Part shown: one piece after another, positions 1-5,905 of the stretch
How the letters are laid out: every line of letters starts with the position of its first letter
Position numbering within the stretch: position 1 is the stretch's first letter
Source of the DNA: Spirochaetia bacterium
GTDB lineage: Bacteria > Spirochaetota > Spirochaetia > Sphaerochaetales > Sphaerochaetaceae
Assembly: GCA_009929055.1 (NCBI GenBank)
Contig: SABI01000002.1
Span: 1 to 36,191 of the forward strand
Reading direction: 5' to 3'
DNA length: 36,191 nt
Made by a program: the position numbers and the translations under genes
The notes under the pieces: model-generated
What the model was told of the DNA's origin: nothing
What the model saw: only the letters and a program-made list of their open reading frames with translations
Databases searched by the model: none

Positions 1-513
1 CCCAAGACCCCCAAGACCCCCAAGATTGATGGCGAAGTCAGCTTGACTTCATTAACCGAAGCTCTGATGGAAACAAAGGTTGCGATTAAAGTCGTAACTG
101 TAAAGAGTTCACCATCAGCGGGTTCAGGTAAAAACAATCTGAATCGGTTCCCCACTCTGAAACGTTTGCCCAAAGAGCAGTGCACAATCAAACGTTTAGT
201 TGGTGAAAAGCATCGTGAACCTTTGCCAATCGGTGCAAAGATGCCAGTATGTGCCATCCCTGCTCCAGGTGATGCAACTTCAATGTTTGTGGTCTATGCT
301 GTAACTAATGCTGAGCACCGAGTCCCCCAATCAATATTTCGGCTGATTGCTCCAAAAAGTGTAATAGATGGCAAGAAGGTTTACGCTTGCCCGACCGACG
401 CAAACACTTTGGCAGCTTGGTGCAAAGAGGTCGAAAGTTGCGGAATTCGATTGGTGGTGAAATCATTTCCCCCTGTCGAGGCTTTGGTGCACTTATCGAA
501 GCTGAAGGAATAA
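1..513 (+). CDS. Unknown protein, 3' part of gene cut by window start
   Basis: The frame is open from base 1 to a TAA at 511-513, so the gene starts outside the window. It opens with a 9-bp tandem repeat (CCCAAGACC, two full copies and a partial third) that encodes a Pro-Lys-Thr linker, then about 150 residues with no motif I recognise. The region is basic and has three scattered cysteines. An internal TTG at 43 could be called a start, but the open frame upstream and the PKT linker argue for a longer protein. Its codons are clearly more GC-rich than those of the genes from 1164 on, which suggests a different origin or a different expression class. A strong terminator follows within 10 bases, so it ends its transcription unit. 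Function unknown. Confidence 0.7.
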   Translation, partial: PKTPKTPKIDGEVSLTSLTEALMETKVAIKVVTVKSSPSAGSGKNNLNRFPTLKRLPKEQCTIKRLVGEKHREPLPIGAKMPVCAIPAPGDATSMFVVYAVTNAEHRVPQSIFRLIAPKSVIDGKKVYACPTDANTLAAWCKEVESCGIRLVVKSFPPVEALVHLSKLKE

Positions 514-522
514 TCCCTCAAT

Positions 523-548
523 AGCCCCCTTCGGGGGGCTTTTTTTTT
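523..548 (+). terminator. Rho-independent terminator after the first gene
   Basis: Perfect 7-bp stem AGCCCCC (523-529) / GGGGGCT (534-540) closed by a TTCG tetraloop and followed directly by a run of eight T at 541-548. It begins 9 bases after the stop codon of the left-edge gene. Confidence 0.95.
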
Positions 549-557
549 GGCTTTTTG

Positions 558-609
558 CCAGAACGCCTTAACCCTGTCAACCTTTTCCAGAACGCCTTAC
601 CCCTGTCAA
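558..609 (+). repeat. Tandem pair of a 23-bp direct repeat
   Basis: Two 23-bp copies, 558-580 and 587-609, start CCAGAACGCCTTA and end CCCTGTCAA, differ at one position and lie 29 bases apart start to start. They sit just past the terminator at 523-548. Confidence 0.85.
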
Positions 610-663
610 TAGTTGCCCCCCACACCCCAAGAACGCAAATAGCTGTATGGCGCATCAAACGCT

Positions 664-992
664 GTATTTAGGGAAAATCTGAAAGAAATCCATAGGAGTA
701 AAAACGCCCATATTTAGGCAACAATAGCAGGTTTATACTTTACCCCAGTAAAAAAGCATACATTTATCTAACACCGCCCAGTTTTTCCCTACTCAAGGCA
801 TAAAAAGTTAAATAACTGCAAACCAACAAGTTAAATAAAACGAAATATGACACAAAGTATAGCTAAGTGACACTTTTGTAAAAACACTTACGGCATTTTA
901 GGACATTTATAAAACACGGGGATTTTTGCCTACCAAAAAAATTAAGTGGCTGTCTATCAAGGGCTTAGAGTATTTAGGGAAATGCCTAAATA
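664..992. repeat. Family of TATTTAGG words in both orientations
   Basis: GTATTTAGGGAAA occurs at 664-676 and again at 970-982. TATTTAGGCA at 711-720 has its exact reverse complement TGCCTAAATA at 983-992. At 971-992 the two orientations form a palindrome with 8-bp arms (TATTTAGG / CCTAAATA) around six bases. The pattern looks like recurring binding sites for one protein. Confidence 0.6.
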
Positions 993-1028
993 AGTGGGCT
1001 AAGTGACGTTTTTGCAAAAACACTTACG
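862..1028. repeat. Two copies of a 31-bp dyad element
   Basis: Copies at 862-892 and 998-1028 match at 28 of 31 positions. Each has outer arms TAAGTG (864-869; 1000-1005) and CACTTA (885-890; 1021-1026). In the second copy the core GTTTTTGCAAAAAC (1008-1021) is a perfect 14-bp palindrome; in the first the core is imperfect. The strict spacing inside both copies supports a protein-binding site such as an operator or iteron. Confidence 0.7.
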
Positions 1029-1076
1029 TGTATTTATATGAACATCATTCAGTAATATTGTGTAACTCCCTATGAA

Positions 1077-1110
1077 ATATAGTGCTTGACATAAAACTCC
1101 TTTCTATTAA
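1077..1110 (+). promoter_or_regulatory. Candidate promoter with shared TTGACA box
   Basis: TTGACA at 1086-1091 lies inside the 17-base word AAATATAGTGCTTGACA, which recurs exactly at 4884-4900. TTCTATTAAA follows 11 bases later in both places. The spacing to TATTAA is only 13 bp, so this is not a textbook sigma-70 promoter; the conservation is the main evidence. It lies about 55 bases upstream of the first small gene. Confidence 0.55.
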
Positions 1111-1163
1111 ACTGACGCTATATCTAATGATTGCAAAATGTTATTTACATACAGGAGATGATG

Positions 1164-1421
1164 ATGATTTTAGTGGAATTGATAAAGCGGATGGGGTCTA
1201 TAGCTCTTTTAGGTATATTTTTTTATACTTTAAAGATTTTTGTTCCGCCATATCTGGTATTAGGTATAATCTTTCTAAGGGAGATTACGTACTTTTTGTT
1301 TCAGGAAGAGGAACTGTTTGATTATTTAGAAAATCTCCCCATTTTTGCTGTTAGAATATTTATTACCTATATACTATTCTATTCAGTATATATAGTAGTA
1401 ATACTAAAGGAGATTGTATGA
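1164..1421 (+). CDS. Small membrane protein, unknown function
   Basis: An 85-residue protein made mostly of hydrophobic segments: one or two near residues 10-45 and one near 60-82, joined by an acidic linker (FQEEELFDYL). I chose the third of three consecutive ATG codons because AGGAG at 1153-1157 is then six bases upstream; the first ATG would abut it. A longer version from TTG at 1131 has no ribosome site. The stop overlaps the next start as ATGA. It is the first gene after the promoter at 1077. Small membrane proteins in phage early regions often act on host envelope functions or exclude other phages, but nothing here shows which. Confidence 0.6.
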   Translation: MILVELIKRMGSIALLGIFFYTLKIFVPPYLVLGIIFLREITYFLFQEEELFDYLENLPIFAVRIFITYILFYSVYIVVILKEIV

Positions 1422-1861
1422 TTCGCTCAAATAATTATAAAAGCAGTAGTCCTTGGTTAGATATAACCGAAAATTTTAATTACTCTAATAACTATACTAT
1501 TACTTTTAGTGAGAGTAACAAGTCTAACCCTAAAGCCGTTTATTTTATCTACTCAGAATATACTCAACAGCTTATAGATGTATTAACTCCTATTAAATCC
1601 GATTCTCCGCTAATATCTCTATTTACTGAAGATGTAGAAATAGACGATTTACGAGAATGGGCTGTAACAATGAAGTTAAATGATATTACTTTTAAGTTAG
1701 ATAAATATATTTCTAACTCTAATAGTACTAAAATTAACAAAAAACACTTTTTAACTTATATTAGACCCCAAATTAGTTCACTAATAAATATTTTAAACGC
1801 AAGTATTCTTACTTGTAGGAGAATGATTAGCGAACCAAAAGATTATTACATAGAGGTATAG
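1418..1861 (+). CDS. Unknown early protein ending in YIEV
   Basis: A 147-residue protein with no recognised domain. It starts at an ATG overlapping the previous stop by four bases, with AAGGAG eight bases upstream. It is rich in Asn, Ser and Ile; the last 50 residues look helical. Its last codons, ATA GAG GTA TAG, carry the GAGGT ribosome site used by the next small frame at 1864 and match the ends of five other genes here. Probably early and host-directed, by position only. Confidence 0.65.
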   Translation: MIRSNNYKSSSPWLDITENFNYSNNYTITFSESNKSNPKAVYFIYSEYTQQLIDVLTPIKSDSPLISLFTEDVEIDDLREWAVTMKLNDITFKLDKYISNSNSTKINKKHFLTYIRPQISSLINILNASILTCRRMISEPKDYYIEV

Positions 1862-1863
1862 AG

Positions 1864-1935
1864 ATGCTTTATAAAAATGTTCATATCTGTAAGAATTTAT
1901 TAACTAAGACACCTACTTGTTATATAGAGGTATAA
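1864..1935 (+). CDS. Possible 23-residue peptide ending in YIEV
   Basis: A 24-codon frame begins with ATG two bases after the previous stop, has GAGG seven bases upstream, and stops one base before the next gene. It would encode a 23-residue peptide with two cysteines. Its last four residues (YIEV) equal those of the preceding gene. It fills the gap between two genes exactly, which favours translation, at least for coupling. It may be a remnant rather than a functional peptide. Confidence 0.45.
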   Translation: MLYKNVHICKNLLTKTPTCYIEV

Positions 1936-1936
1936 A

Positions 1937-2308
1937 ATGACTATCTATTTTAATAATTCGACCTACTATTACGACCTTGCAGATAAAAAAATACTCTACC
2001 AGCAACCATTAGACTTTTATTTAAAGCTGTATAATGGAAACTCTCATCTTAACGACTATCAAAATGTATTAGAGTTAAGATTTGACGTAACTTTATATAT
2101 GAGATACTTTGAAAGAAAATTAGAGATACTTACACTTGCACTAAGAGGAAATTCAACTGAACAAAATCTTCAATTCCGCCAACAAGTAGAAGCCTATTTT
2201 AAGAAACATTCGGAATTTATAAATTACTCTTTAGAAGAAAGTATAAAACTAATTAAATCTTTCCACAAGAAAGAAACTGAAAGCATTATAGGAATTATAG
2301 AAATATGA
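1937..2308 (+). CDS. Unknown early protein ending in IIEI
   Basis: A 123-residue protein, Tyr-, Leu- and Lys-rich, with a predicted beta-rich first third and a helical second half (from about residue 50). No known domain recognised. It starts at ATG with GAGG eight bases upstream, supplied by the end of the preceding frame. The stop overlaps the next start (ATG at 2305). Last residues are I-I-E-I, part of the shared C-terminal pattern. Role unknown. Confidence 0.65.
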   Translation: MTIYFNNSTYYYDLADKKILYQQPLDFYLKLYNGNSHLNDYQNVLELRFDVTLYMRYFERKLEILTLALRGNSTEQNLQFRQQVEAYFKKHSEFINYSLEESIKLIKSFHKKETESIIGIIEI

Positions 2309-2673
2309 ATACATTTCTTTTAGTTGACAAGGTTTTCCCAACCCTAATATACTTCTCTTTAGAGAAACAGAAATTTACTCTTAACTCACCAGAGGATGAA
2401 AAAAGCTTTTTGCAGTTACAATTCAGCTCTAAAACTGATGAGGTTGTTACATATAACATCTGCCTAATACATGTTGAAGATAAAGTAAAATACGAGACCT
2501 TCTATGGACAATTCGCCGCTTTGAGACCTCTGACTATGGATGAAGAGTTTGTAGAGGTAATTAAACAATCACTAATAGCTAAGAACTTAGTGTGTAAAAT
2601 AATGAGTGAATACTTGCTAACAGAGAGTAGACCTAAGACACCAAAAAATTCCGAATTTCTAATAGAGATATAA
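2305..2673 (+). CDS. Unknown early protein ending in LIEI
   Basis: A 122-residue protein with no recognised domain; a beta-rich N-terminal half followed by a helix around residues 80-105. It starts four bases inside the previous gene (ATGA overlap), consistent with translational coupling, and ends with L-I-E-I. It is the last gene of the first small-gene cluster; the stretch behind it holds palindromes and a strong promoter instead of another gene. Confidence 0.65.
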   Translation: MNTFLLVDKVFPTLIYFSLEKQKFTLNSPEDEKSFLQLQFSSKTDEVVTYNICLIHVEDKVKYETFYGQFAALRPLTMDEEFVEVIKQSLIAKNLVCKIMSEYLLTESRPKTPKNSEFLIEI

Positions 2674-2712
2674 TCTGGAGTTAACTTAAATGACATTGAA
2701 CTTTGTTGATAT

Positions 2713-2754
2713 TTTCCACACTTTATTAACAACTGTGGAATATTTCCACACTTT
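2713..2754. promoter_or_regulatory. TTTCCACACTTT repeats and 17-bp palindrome, possible operator
   Basis: TTTCCACACTTT occurs at 2713-2724 and 2743-2754, 30 bases apart. Between them TGTGGAA (2734-2740) and TTCCACA (2744-2750) form perfect 7-bp arms around TAT. The words resemble DnaA boxes (TTATCCACA) with one or two mismatches. They end 12 bases before the promoter box at 2767, so an operator is the simplest reading. Confidence 0.55.
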
Positions 2755-2766
2755 TAGGGCATGAAA

Positions 2767-2802
2767 ATAGTGCTTGACAGAAAACGCTATCTGTGATACA
2801 AT
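2767..2802 (+). promoter_or_regulatory. Strong sigma-70-type promoter
   Basis: TTGACA (2774-2779), 17-bp spacer, TACAAT (2797-2802) with an extended -10 TG at 2794-2795. The upstream word ATAGTGCTTGACA is shared with 1079-1091 and 4888-4900. It is the best consensus promoter in the window and would start transcription near 2809, giving a leader of about 290 bases before the gene at 3103. Confidence 0.85.
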
Positions 2803-2803
2803 G

Positions 2804-2822
2804 TATCTTATGATATAAGATA
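2804..2822. promoter_or_regulatory. Palindrome over the predicted transcription start
   Basis: TATCTTAT (2804-2811) and ATAAGATA (2815-2822) are perfect 8-bp arms around GAT. It begins two bases past the -10 hexamer and spans the expected start point, a usual place for a repressor operator; a 5' hairpin in the RNA is the alternative. Confidence 0.6.
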
Positions 2823-3102
2823 AATTTGTACTCGCAGACGAGTTCTTAACCACATTGTATGTATTGCCCGCCTAACAGGAATATCTATAATTTCCGCTAT
2901 AGAGAAAAAACTTTAACAAGAAATCTTACGATTTAAAAAAATAAAAAATAAGAAAAAGCGGAATATTTCTTTTAGTGTTCATATTAAACATACTGCCTGC
3001 AACATGTAGTTTAACATAAAACCACTGTTACAAGTTTTAAAAATACTTAGAGATGGTTGGTTGAAATACGCTTAAAATTTAACACCCTAAAAAGGAGTAG
3101 AA
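2823..3102 (+). other. Long untranslated leader, no gene seen
   Basis: About 280 bases between the promoter and the gene at 3103 with no supported reading frame. It has a small hairpin ACTCG/CGAGT around 2830-2843 and complementary words TTCCGC near 2893 and GCGGAA near 2959 that could pair over about 65 bases. No tRNA and no T-run terminator. It might be a structured leader or hold a small RNA; no known riboswitch class recognised. Confidence 0.4.
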
Positions 3103-3465
3103 ATGGATTCGCCAAGAGCGGTTACAGATTTAGAGTATAAGATTTCCGTCCCCACTGAATTGATAGGATATTTCTTTATTCAAAGAACTCTCCCACTTAC
3201 TAAGTATGTGGGATATGTTGAAATATGTAAGGATACCCATAGAAAGGTTATAAATATTCGCTTAGTCTTGTTAGATTCAAACTGTCAAAAAATATCTTAT
3301 ACACATTCAATAGGAATTGAAGAATATAGGATAGTTAGAAAATTTCCCAAACTATTTAGACATACTTTGATTCTATTAGAGGACAGCATTATTAAATATA
3401 CTACAGAACATCAAATATCTCTATATCCTGTGTGCGAGGAGGAAACATGTCAGGTAAAACTTTGA
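3103..3465 (+). CDS. Unknown early protein, first gene after the strong promoter
   Basis: A 120-residue protein with AGGAG seven bases upstream of its ATG. It appears beta-rich in the middle (residues 30-75) with a helix near 85-105, and has four cysteines, two of them in the last few residues (CEEETCQ). No domain recognised. Its 3' end overlaps the next gene by 19 bases, and the GAGGAGG ribosome site of that gene lies within its CEEE codons. It heads a run of seven overlapping or adjacent small genes. Confidence 0.65.
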   Translation: MDSPRAVTDLEYKISVPTELIGYFFIQRTLPLTKYVGYVEICKDTHRKVINIRLVLLDSNCQKISYTHSIGIEEYRIVRKFPKLFRHTLILLEDSIIKYTTEHQISLYPVCEEETCQVKL

Positions 3466-3668
3466 GGTCTATAGTTAAAAACGTTCCAGTAGAACTGATT
3501 CTTAGTAAAGCTATCCCAGAGTCTTGTTACCTTTGTAGATTTCTGGAGTGTACCAGTAGTTGTAATCTATTTAATGTAAGACTTGAAAAGAAGGGGCATA
3601 GCCCACTCAGGTGTGAAGAATGTAAAAGTATCTTTAATCTTAAAGAATACAGTACAATGGAAATATAA
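3447..3668 (+). CDS. Small Cys-rich, probably zinc-binding protein
   Basis: A 73-residue protein. I start it at ATG 3447, five bases after GAGGAGG; a GTG at 3432 in frame lacks a site. Cysteines occur as CYLC, LEC, SSC and RCEEC, enough for one or two zinc sites. The second half, C-NLF ... RC-x2-C-x3-F, resembles the C-terminal part of the protein at 4667 (C-ALF ... RC-x2-C-x3-F), so the two are likely diverged paralogues. It ends in T-M-E-I, a member of the shared C-terminal pattern. Function unknown; binding nucleic acid or a host protein would be plausible. Confidence 0.65.
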   Translation: MSGKTLRSIVKNVPVELILSKAIPESCYLCRFLECTSSCNLFNVRLEKKGHSPLRCEECKSIFNLKEYSTMEI

Positions 3669-3676
3669 GGAGAAGT

Positions 3677-3916
3677 ATGTATAAATGTAACCTATGCAAC
3701 AAAGTGCTTCTAAGACAGATTAGGGATAAGGGAGCTTACTTTATTCATCCTGAAACAGGTTGTAAGTCATCGGGTAAAGTACTTAGACTAATAGGGCATG
3801 CGTGGTATGAACTACATGCCTTAAAAAAAGTATACTATTGTGTTTATGGAATTGATGGCTCTGAGGATGAGGGTGTAATTGAATGGTCTGAGAAAAGGTC
3901 TTTGAGGAGAAAGTAA
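3677..3916 (+). CDS. Small zinc-finger-like protein
   Basis: A 79-residue protein beginning MYKCNLC, a CxxC knuckle, followed by H-x4-GC near residues 25-30, which could complete a zinc site. The rest is mixed, with a basic tail (RSLRRK). AGGAG lies five bases upstream. Its TAA overlaps the next ATG as TAATG. Specific role unknown. Confidence 0.65.
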   Translation: MYKCNLCNKVLLRQIRDKGAYFIHPETGCKSSGKVLRLIGHAWYELHALKKVYYCVYGIDGSEDEGVIEWSEKRSLRRK

Positions 3917-4188
3917 TGTTGTTTAAAGATATGCCTACCTTTATTTGTCCGCTTTGTGGGGAAGAAATGGAGCGTATTAAGGTTTCCAACCCTACTATGC
4001 CCCCGCAAGTTTTTATAAGATGTAATAACAGTAATTGCGCTTTATATCATTTAAAGAATATAAATGCTATAAACTTTTACTATACTGGTTTGAATAGAGA
4101 GATTGCAATTATATTAGTTTTAAATCATATAAAAGAATCTCAAAAACACACAAAAGATTTATTAGATGTCTTATTGGAGCAATTATGA
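3916..4188 (+). CDS. Small zinc-ribbon protein
   Basis: A 90-residue protein with CPLCGEEM near residues 11-18 and RCNNSNCALYH near 36-46: two CxxC-type knuckles about 22 residues apart, the usual layout of a zinc ribbon. The C-terminal half is helical (residues 55-90). AGGAG precedes the ATG. It overlaps the next gene by ATGA. Zinc ribbons of this type bind nucleic acid or transcription machinery, but the target cannot be told from sequence. Confidence 0.7.
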   Translation: MLFKDMPTFICPLCGEEMERIKVSNPTMPPQVFIRCNNSNCALYHLKNINAINFYYTGLNREIAIILVLNHIKESQKHTKDLLDVLLEQL

Positions 4189-4469
4189 ATACTTTTGAGG
4201 AATTTACAGAGTTGTCTGGCGCATGTTTGCATAACCTTAATACCTTAAGACAGTATAATGAAGAATTTAGAAATATATTTAAAGTCCCTCTAAAGAAGTT
4301 TTGGATAAATAATTTAGTAGGATTTGATATTGTAGCGTTTGATGAATTTTTAGAAACTCCCCAAAACTATTCAATGAGACAGATTATAGAAGAAAAGTAT
4401 GGGGAAAGAGCAGTATATGTTATTCTAAGATTGATAGGAGTACCAGATGAATGTGGGAACATTAACTAA
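4185..4469 (+). CDS. Unknown early protein
   Basis: A 94-residue, mostly helical protein with no recognised domain; acidic N-terminus (NTFEEFTEL) and a Tyr/Arg-rich second half. It starts in an ATGA overlap with GGAG six bases upstream, and its last eight codons overlap the next gene, whose AGGAG site lies inside it. Its place in the overlapping series 3916-4885 makes it a real gene despite the lack of a match. Confidence 0.6.
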   Translation: MNTFEEFTELSGACLHNLNTLRQYNEEFRNIFKVPLKKFWINNLVGFDIVAFDEFLETPQNYSMRQIIEEKYGERAVYVILRLIGVPDECGNIN

Positions 4470-4674
4470 ACAAGATAAGTCTGCAAGCATTACTTTAGGA
4501 ATTAACAATATAACTTTCTGGAAAAATAAAGTCTCTCTTAGATTAAGAAAGTCAAAATACTTTTTTCACTTTAATCTTACTTTCTTTTGGATTACTCTTA
4601 TGGTTCAATATCCTTCATCTTATCAGTTAAATGCTCATTATTTAAATGAGATTGATAGGTTGAAAAATGACTAA
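4447..4674 (+). CDS. Unknown small early protein
   Basis: A 75-residue protein starting at ATG 4447 six bases after AGGAG, overlapping the previous gene by 23 bases. It is basic and aromatic-rich in the middle (KYFFHFNLTFFWITL), which may be a beta-rich core rather than a membrane segment. No domain recognised. It overlaps the next gene by eight bases. Confidence 0.55.
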   Translation: MNVGTLTKQDKSASITLGINNITFWKNKVSLRLRKSKYFFHFNLTFFWITLMVQYPSSYQLNAHYLNEIDRLKND

Positions 4675-4885
4675 GCTTGTATCAACTTATGGAGAGGTAA
4701 TTACTAAGGATAAGCAATGTGACTCCGAATGTAGATGGCTGGTTGAGGGAACAGTATCTTTTGTAAATATTGTGCAGGCAGTAGGGGTATGCGCCCTCTT
4801 CAAGGACTCCCTTGACCCCAATTTTAGATCAAATGAAGGTAAATTCTTTCGTTGCGCACAGTGCCTAAATCAATTTCCCGATTAA
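4667..4885 (+). CDS. Small Cys-rich protein, paralogue of the one at 3447
   Basis: A 72-residue protein with five cysteines: CDSEC near residues 18-22, a single Cys near 42, and RCAQC near 62-66. The spacing C-ALF ... RC-x2-C-x3-F matches the C-terminal part of the protein at 3447-3668. The likely reading is a small zinc-binding fold. The ribosome site is weak (AGGTTG), so it probably relies on coupling to the gene it overlaps. It is the last gene before the promoter at 4884. Confidence 0.65.
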   Translation: MTKLVSTYGEVITKDKQCDSECRWLVEGTVSFVNIVQAVGVCALFKDSLDPNFRSNEGKFFRCAQCLNQFPD

Positions 4886-4919
4886 ATATAGTGCTTGACA
4901 CATTCTGATATTCTATTAA
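4884..4919 (+). promoter_or_regulatory. Candidate promoter, second exact copy of the 17-bp box
   Basis: AAATATAGTGCTTGACA at 4884-4900 repeats 1075-1091 exactly, and TTCTATTAAA at 4911-4920 keeps the same 11-base distance. As in the first copy there is no good -10 at 17 bp. It lies upstream of the DUF932-like gene and overlaps the stop codon of the gene before. Confidence 0.6.
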
Positions 4920-4969
4920 AATTGATTCATACTTTGATAAACTAAACGATGAAACACAAAGGAGAAAAC

Positions 4970-5782
4970 ATGAACGAGCATATTGAAAAACTTCAGGAAC
5001 TATGTTTTCCTGTATTCGAAGAGGAAGTATTCTTTGAAACCCTTAACCACTCGTCAGAACATGAAGGGTTAGTTCCTGCTAAAGGTTACAAAGCTATAGT
5101 AGGATATACTAAGCCGTTTACAGTATTGCGGCAGGATAAAACATTATTTAGTATAGTATCCTCATCTTACAGACTAATCCGTAATGAAGAGTTCTTTATT
5201 CCCCTGTACTACGCTATACAAGATTACGCTACTGTAGATACTATTAAAATTGACCATCACAAAGGCTATTTCTTTGTAGAGTATATGTTAGAAGATGTAG
5301 TCTCAAATGTAGGAAAGCTTGGTATCTTAGCTATTAACTCTTATGATGGGACTGCCAGCACTCAACTTAACATGTTTGTTAAAGTGGTGAATGGCACTCG
5401 GAATACTAATCTCTTCTTAGACTTCAGCTTTAAGCACAAACATACGAGATGCAATAACTACCAAGAGCAAGTTAAAATATTGAGAAATAAGGTGGGGATT
5501 ACTGATAGATTGAATACACTCTTTTCTGAGTTGTATAGAGCAGAGATTTCACGAGAGGACTTTGTTAAACTCTCACATAGAGTTAACCTTCCTAAGATGT
5601 ACCAAGATATGATTTTGGGAAGCCTATATTATTCACAGGATAACGTTTCCTGTCTTTCTTTATATATGGGATTCTCTACCATTATAGAAGATATGGAGCT
5701 TATTAGAAGGATTAATTTCCTGAATAATATGCTTAGAGGAATACAGTCTATGAAAAAGGAAGTACATATCTTAGAGATATAG
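4970..5782 (+). CDS. DUF932-like phage/plasmid protein
   Basis: A 270-residue protein. ATG 4970 is chosen because AAAGGAG lies six bases upstream; the upstream ATG at 4949 would place that site inside the gene. The central part follows the DUF932 (phage/plasmid-like) pattern: a YRLIRNEEFF stretch near 65-75, a beta segment, then LAINSYDGTAS near 125-137 and a VVNGTRNTN segment near 145. Members occur widely in phages and plasmids and have no settled biochemical role. It forms its own unit, with a promoter candidate in front and a strong terminator behind. It ends in I-L-E-I. The family call rests on recalled motifs and needs a profile search. Confidence 0.55.
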   Translation: MNEHIEKLQELCFPVFEEEVFFETLNHSSEHEGLVPAKGYKAIVGYTKPFTVLRQDKTLFSIVSSSYRLIRNEEFFIPLYYAIQDYATVDTIKIDHHKGYFFVEYMLEDVVSNVGKLGILAINSYDGTASTQLNMFVKVVNGTRNTNLFLDFSFKHKHTRCNNYQEQVKILRNKVGITDRLNTLFSELYRAEISREDFVKLSHRVNLPKMYQDMILGSLYYSQDNVSCLSLYMGFSTIIEDMELIRRINFLNNMLRGIQSMKKEVHILEI

Positions 5783-5804
5783 CGACCTTACTAAACTTAT
5801 CTAC

Positions 5805-5833
5805 AAGCCCAGTTTAATTGCTGGGCTTTTTTT
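5805..5833 (+). terminator. Rho-independent terminator after the DUF932-like gene
   Basis: Perfect 8-bp stem AAGCCCAG (5805-5812) / CTGGGCTT (5821-5828) with an 8-base loop, running into seven T at 5827-5833. It begins 22 bases after the stop and separates the early region from the folE-dpdA-packaging block. Confidence 0.95.
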
Positions 5834-5849
5834 GTGTCCAAAATTTTAC

Positions 5850-5878
5850 TTGACAGAAATAGTGTAGTTAAAGTAATT
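5850..5878 (+). promoter_or_regulatory. Possible promoter for the folE block
   Basis: TTGACA at 5850-5855 follows the terminator closely and lies 50 bases before folE. The best -10 at a 17-bp distance is poor (GTAATT, 5873-5878), and the ATAGTG word upstream is absent. Position favours a promoter; the -10 does not. Confidence 0.4.
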
Positions 5879-5905
5879 GTATCTAATATAAACACAGGAG
5901 TAACA

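Larger units (their letters stand above)
549..1076. other. Gene-free, repeat-rich region; possible origin or control region
   Basis: About 530 bases with no credible open reading frame on either strand. It holds several paired repeats listed separately (558-609, 664-992, 862-1028) and two copies of AAGTTAAATAA at 805-815 and 828-838, 23 bases apart. Regular short repeats, AT-rich stretches and palindromes are what replication origins and multi-operator control regions look like, but no replication gene is adjacent in the window, so the role is inference only. Confidence 0.5.

Noticed and set aside
1082..1321. 79-codon + frame overlapping the small membrane protein gene
   Set aside because: Its start falls in the promoter box and it has no ribosome site; the frame from 1164 has AGGAG and couples to the next gene.
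2690..2764. 24-codon frame with a CTGGAG site after the gene ending at 2673
   Set aside because: Its whole length is made of the TTTCCACA repeats and palindrome before the promoter, so regulatory DNA explains it better.
2859..2936. 25-codon frame in the long leader
   Set aside because: No ribosome site and no conserved feature; chance frame.
2809..3102. Possible tRNA in the long leader
   Set aside because: No acceptor stem or T-loop GTTCGA-type segment could be placed; no tRNA was found elsewhere either.
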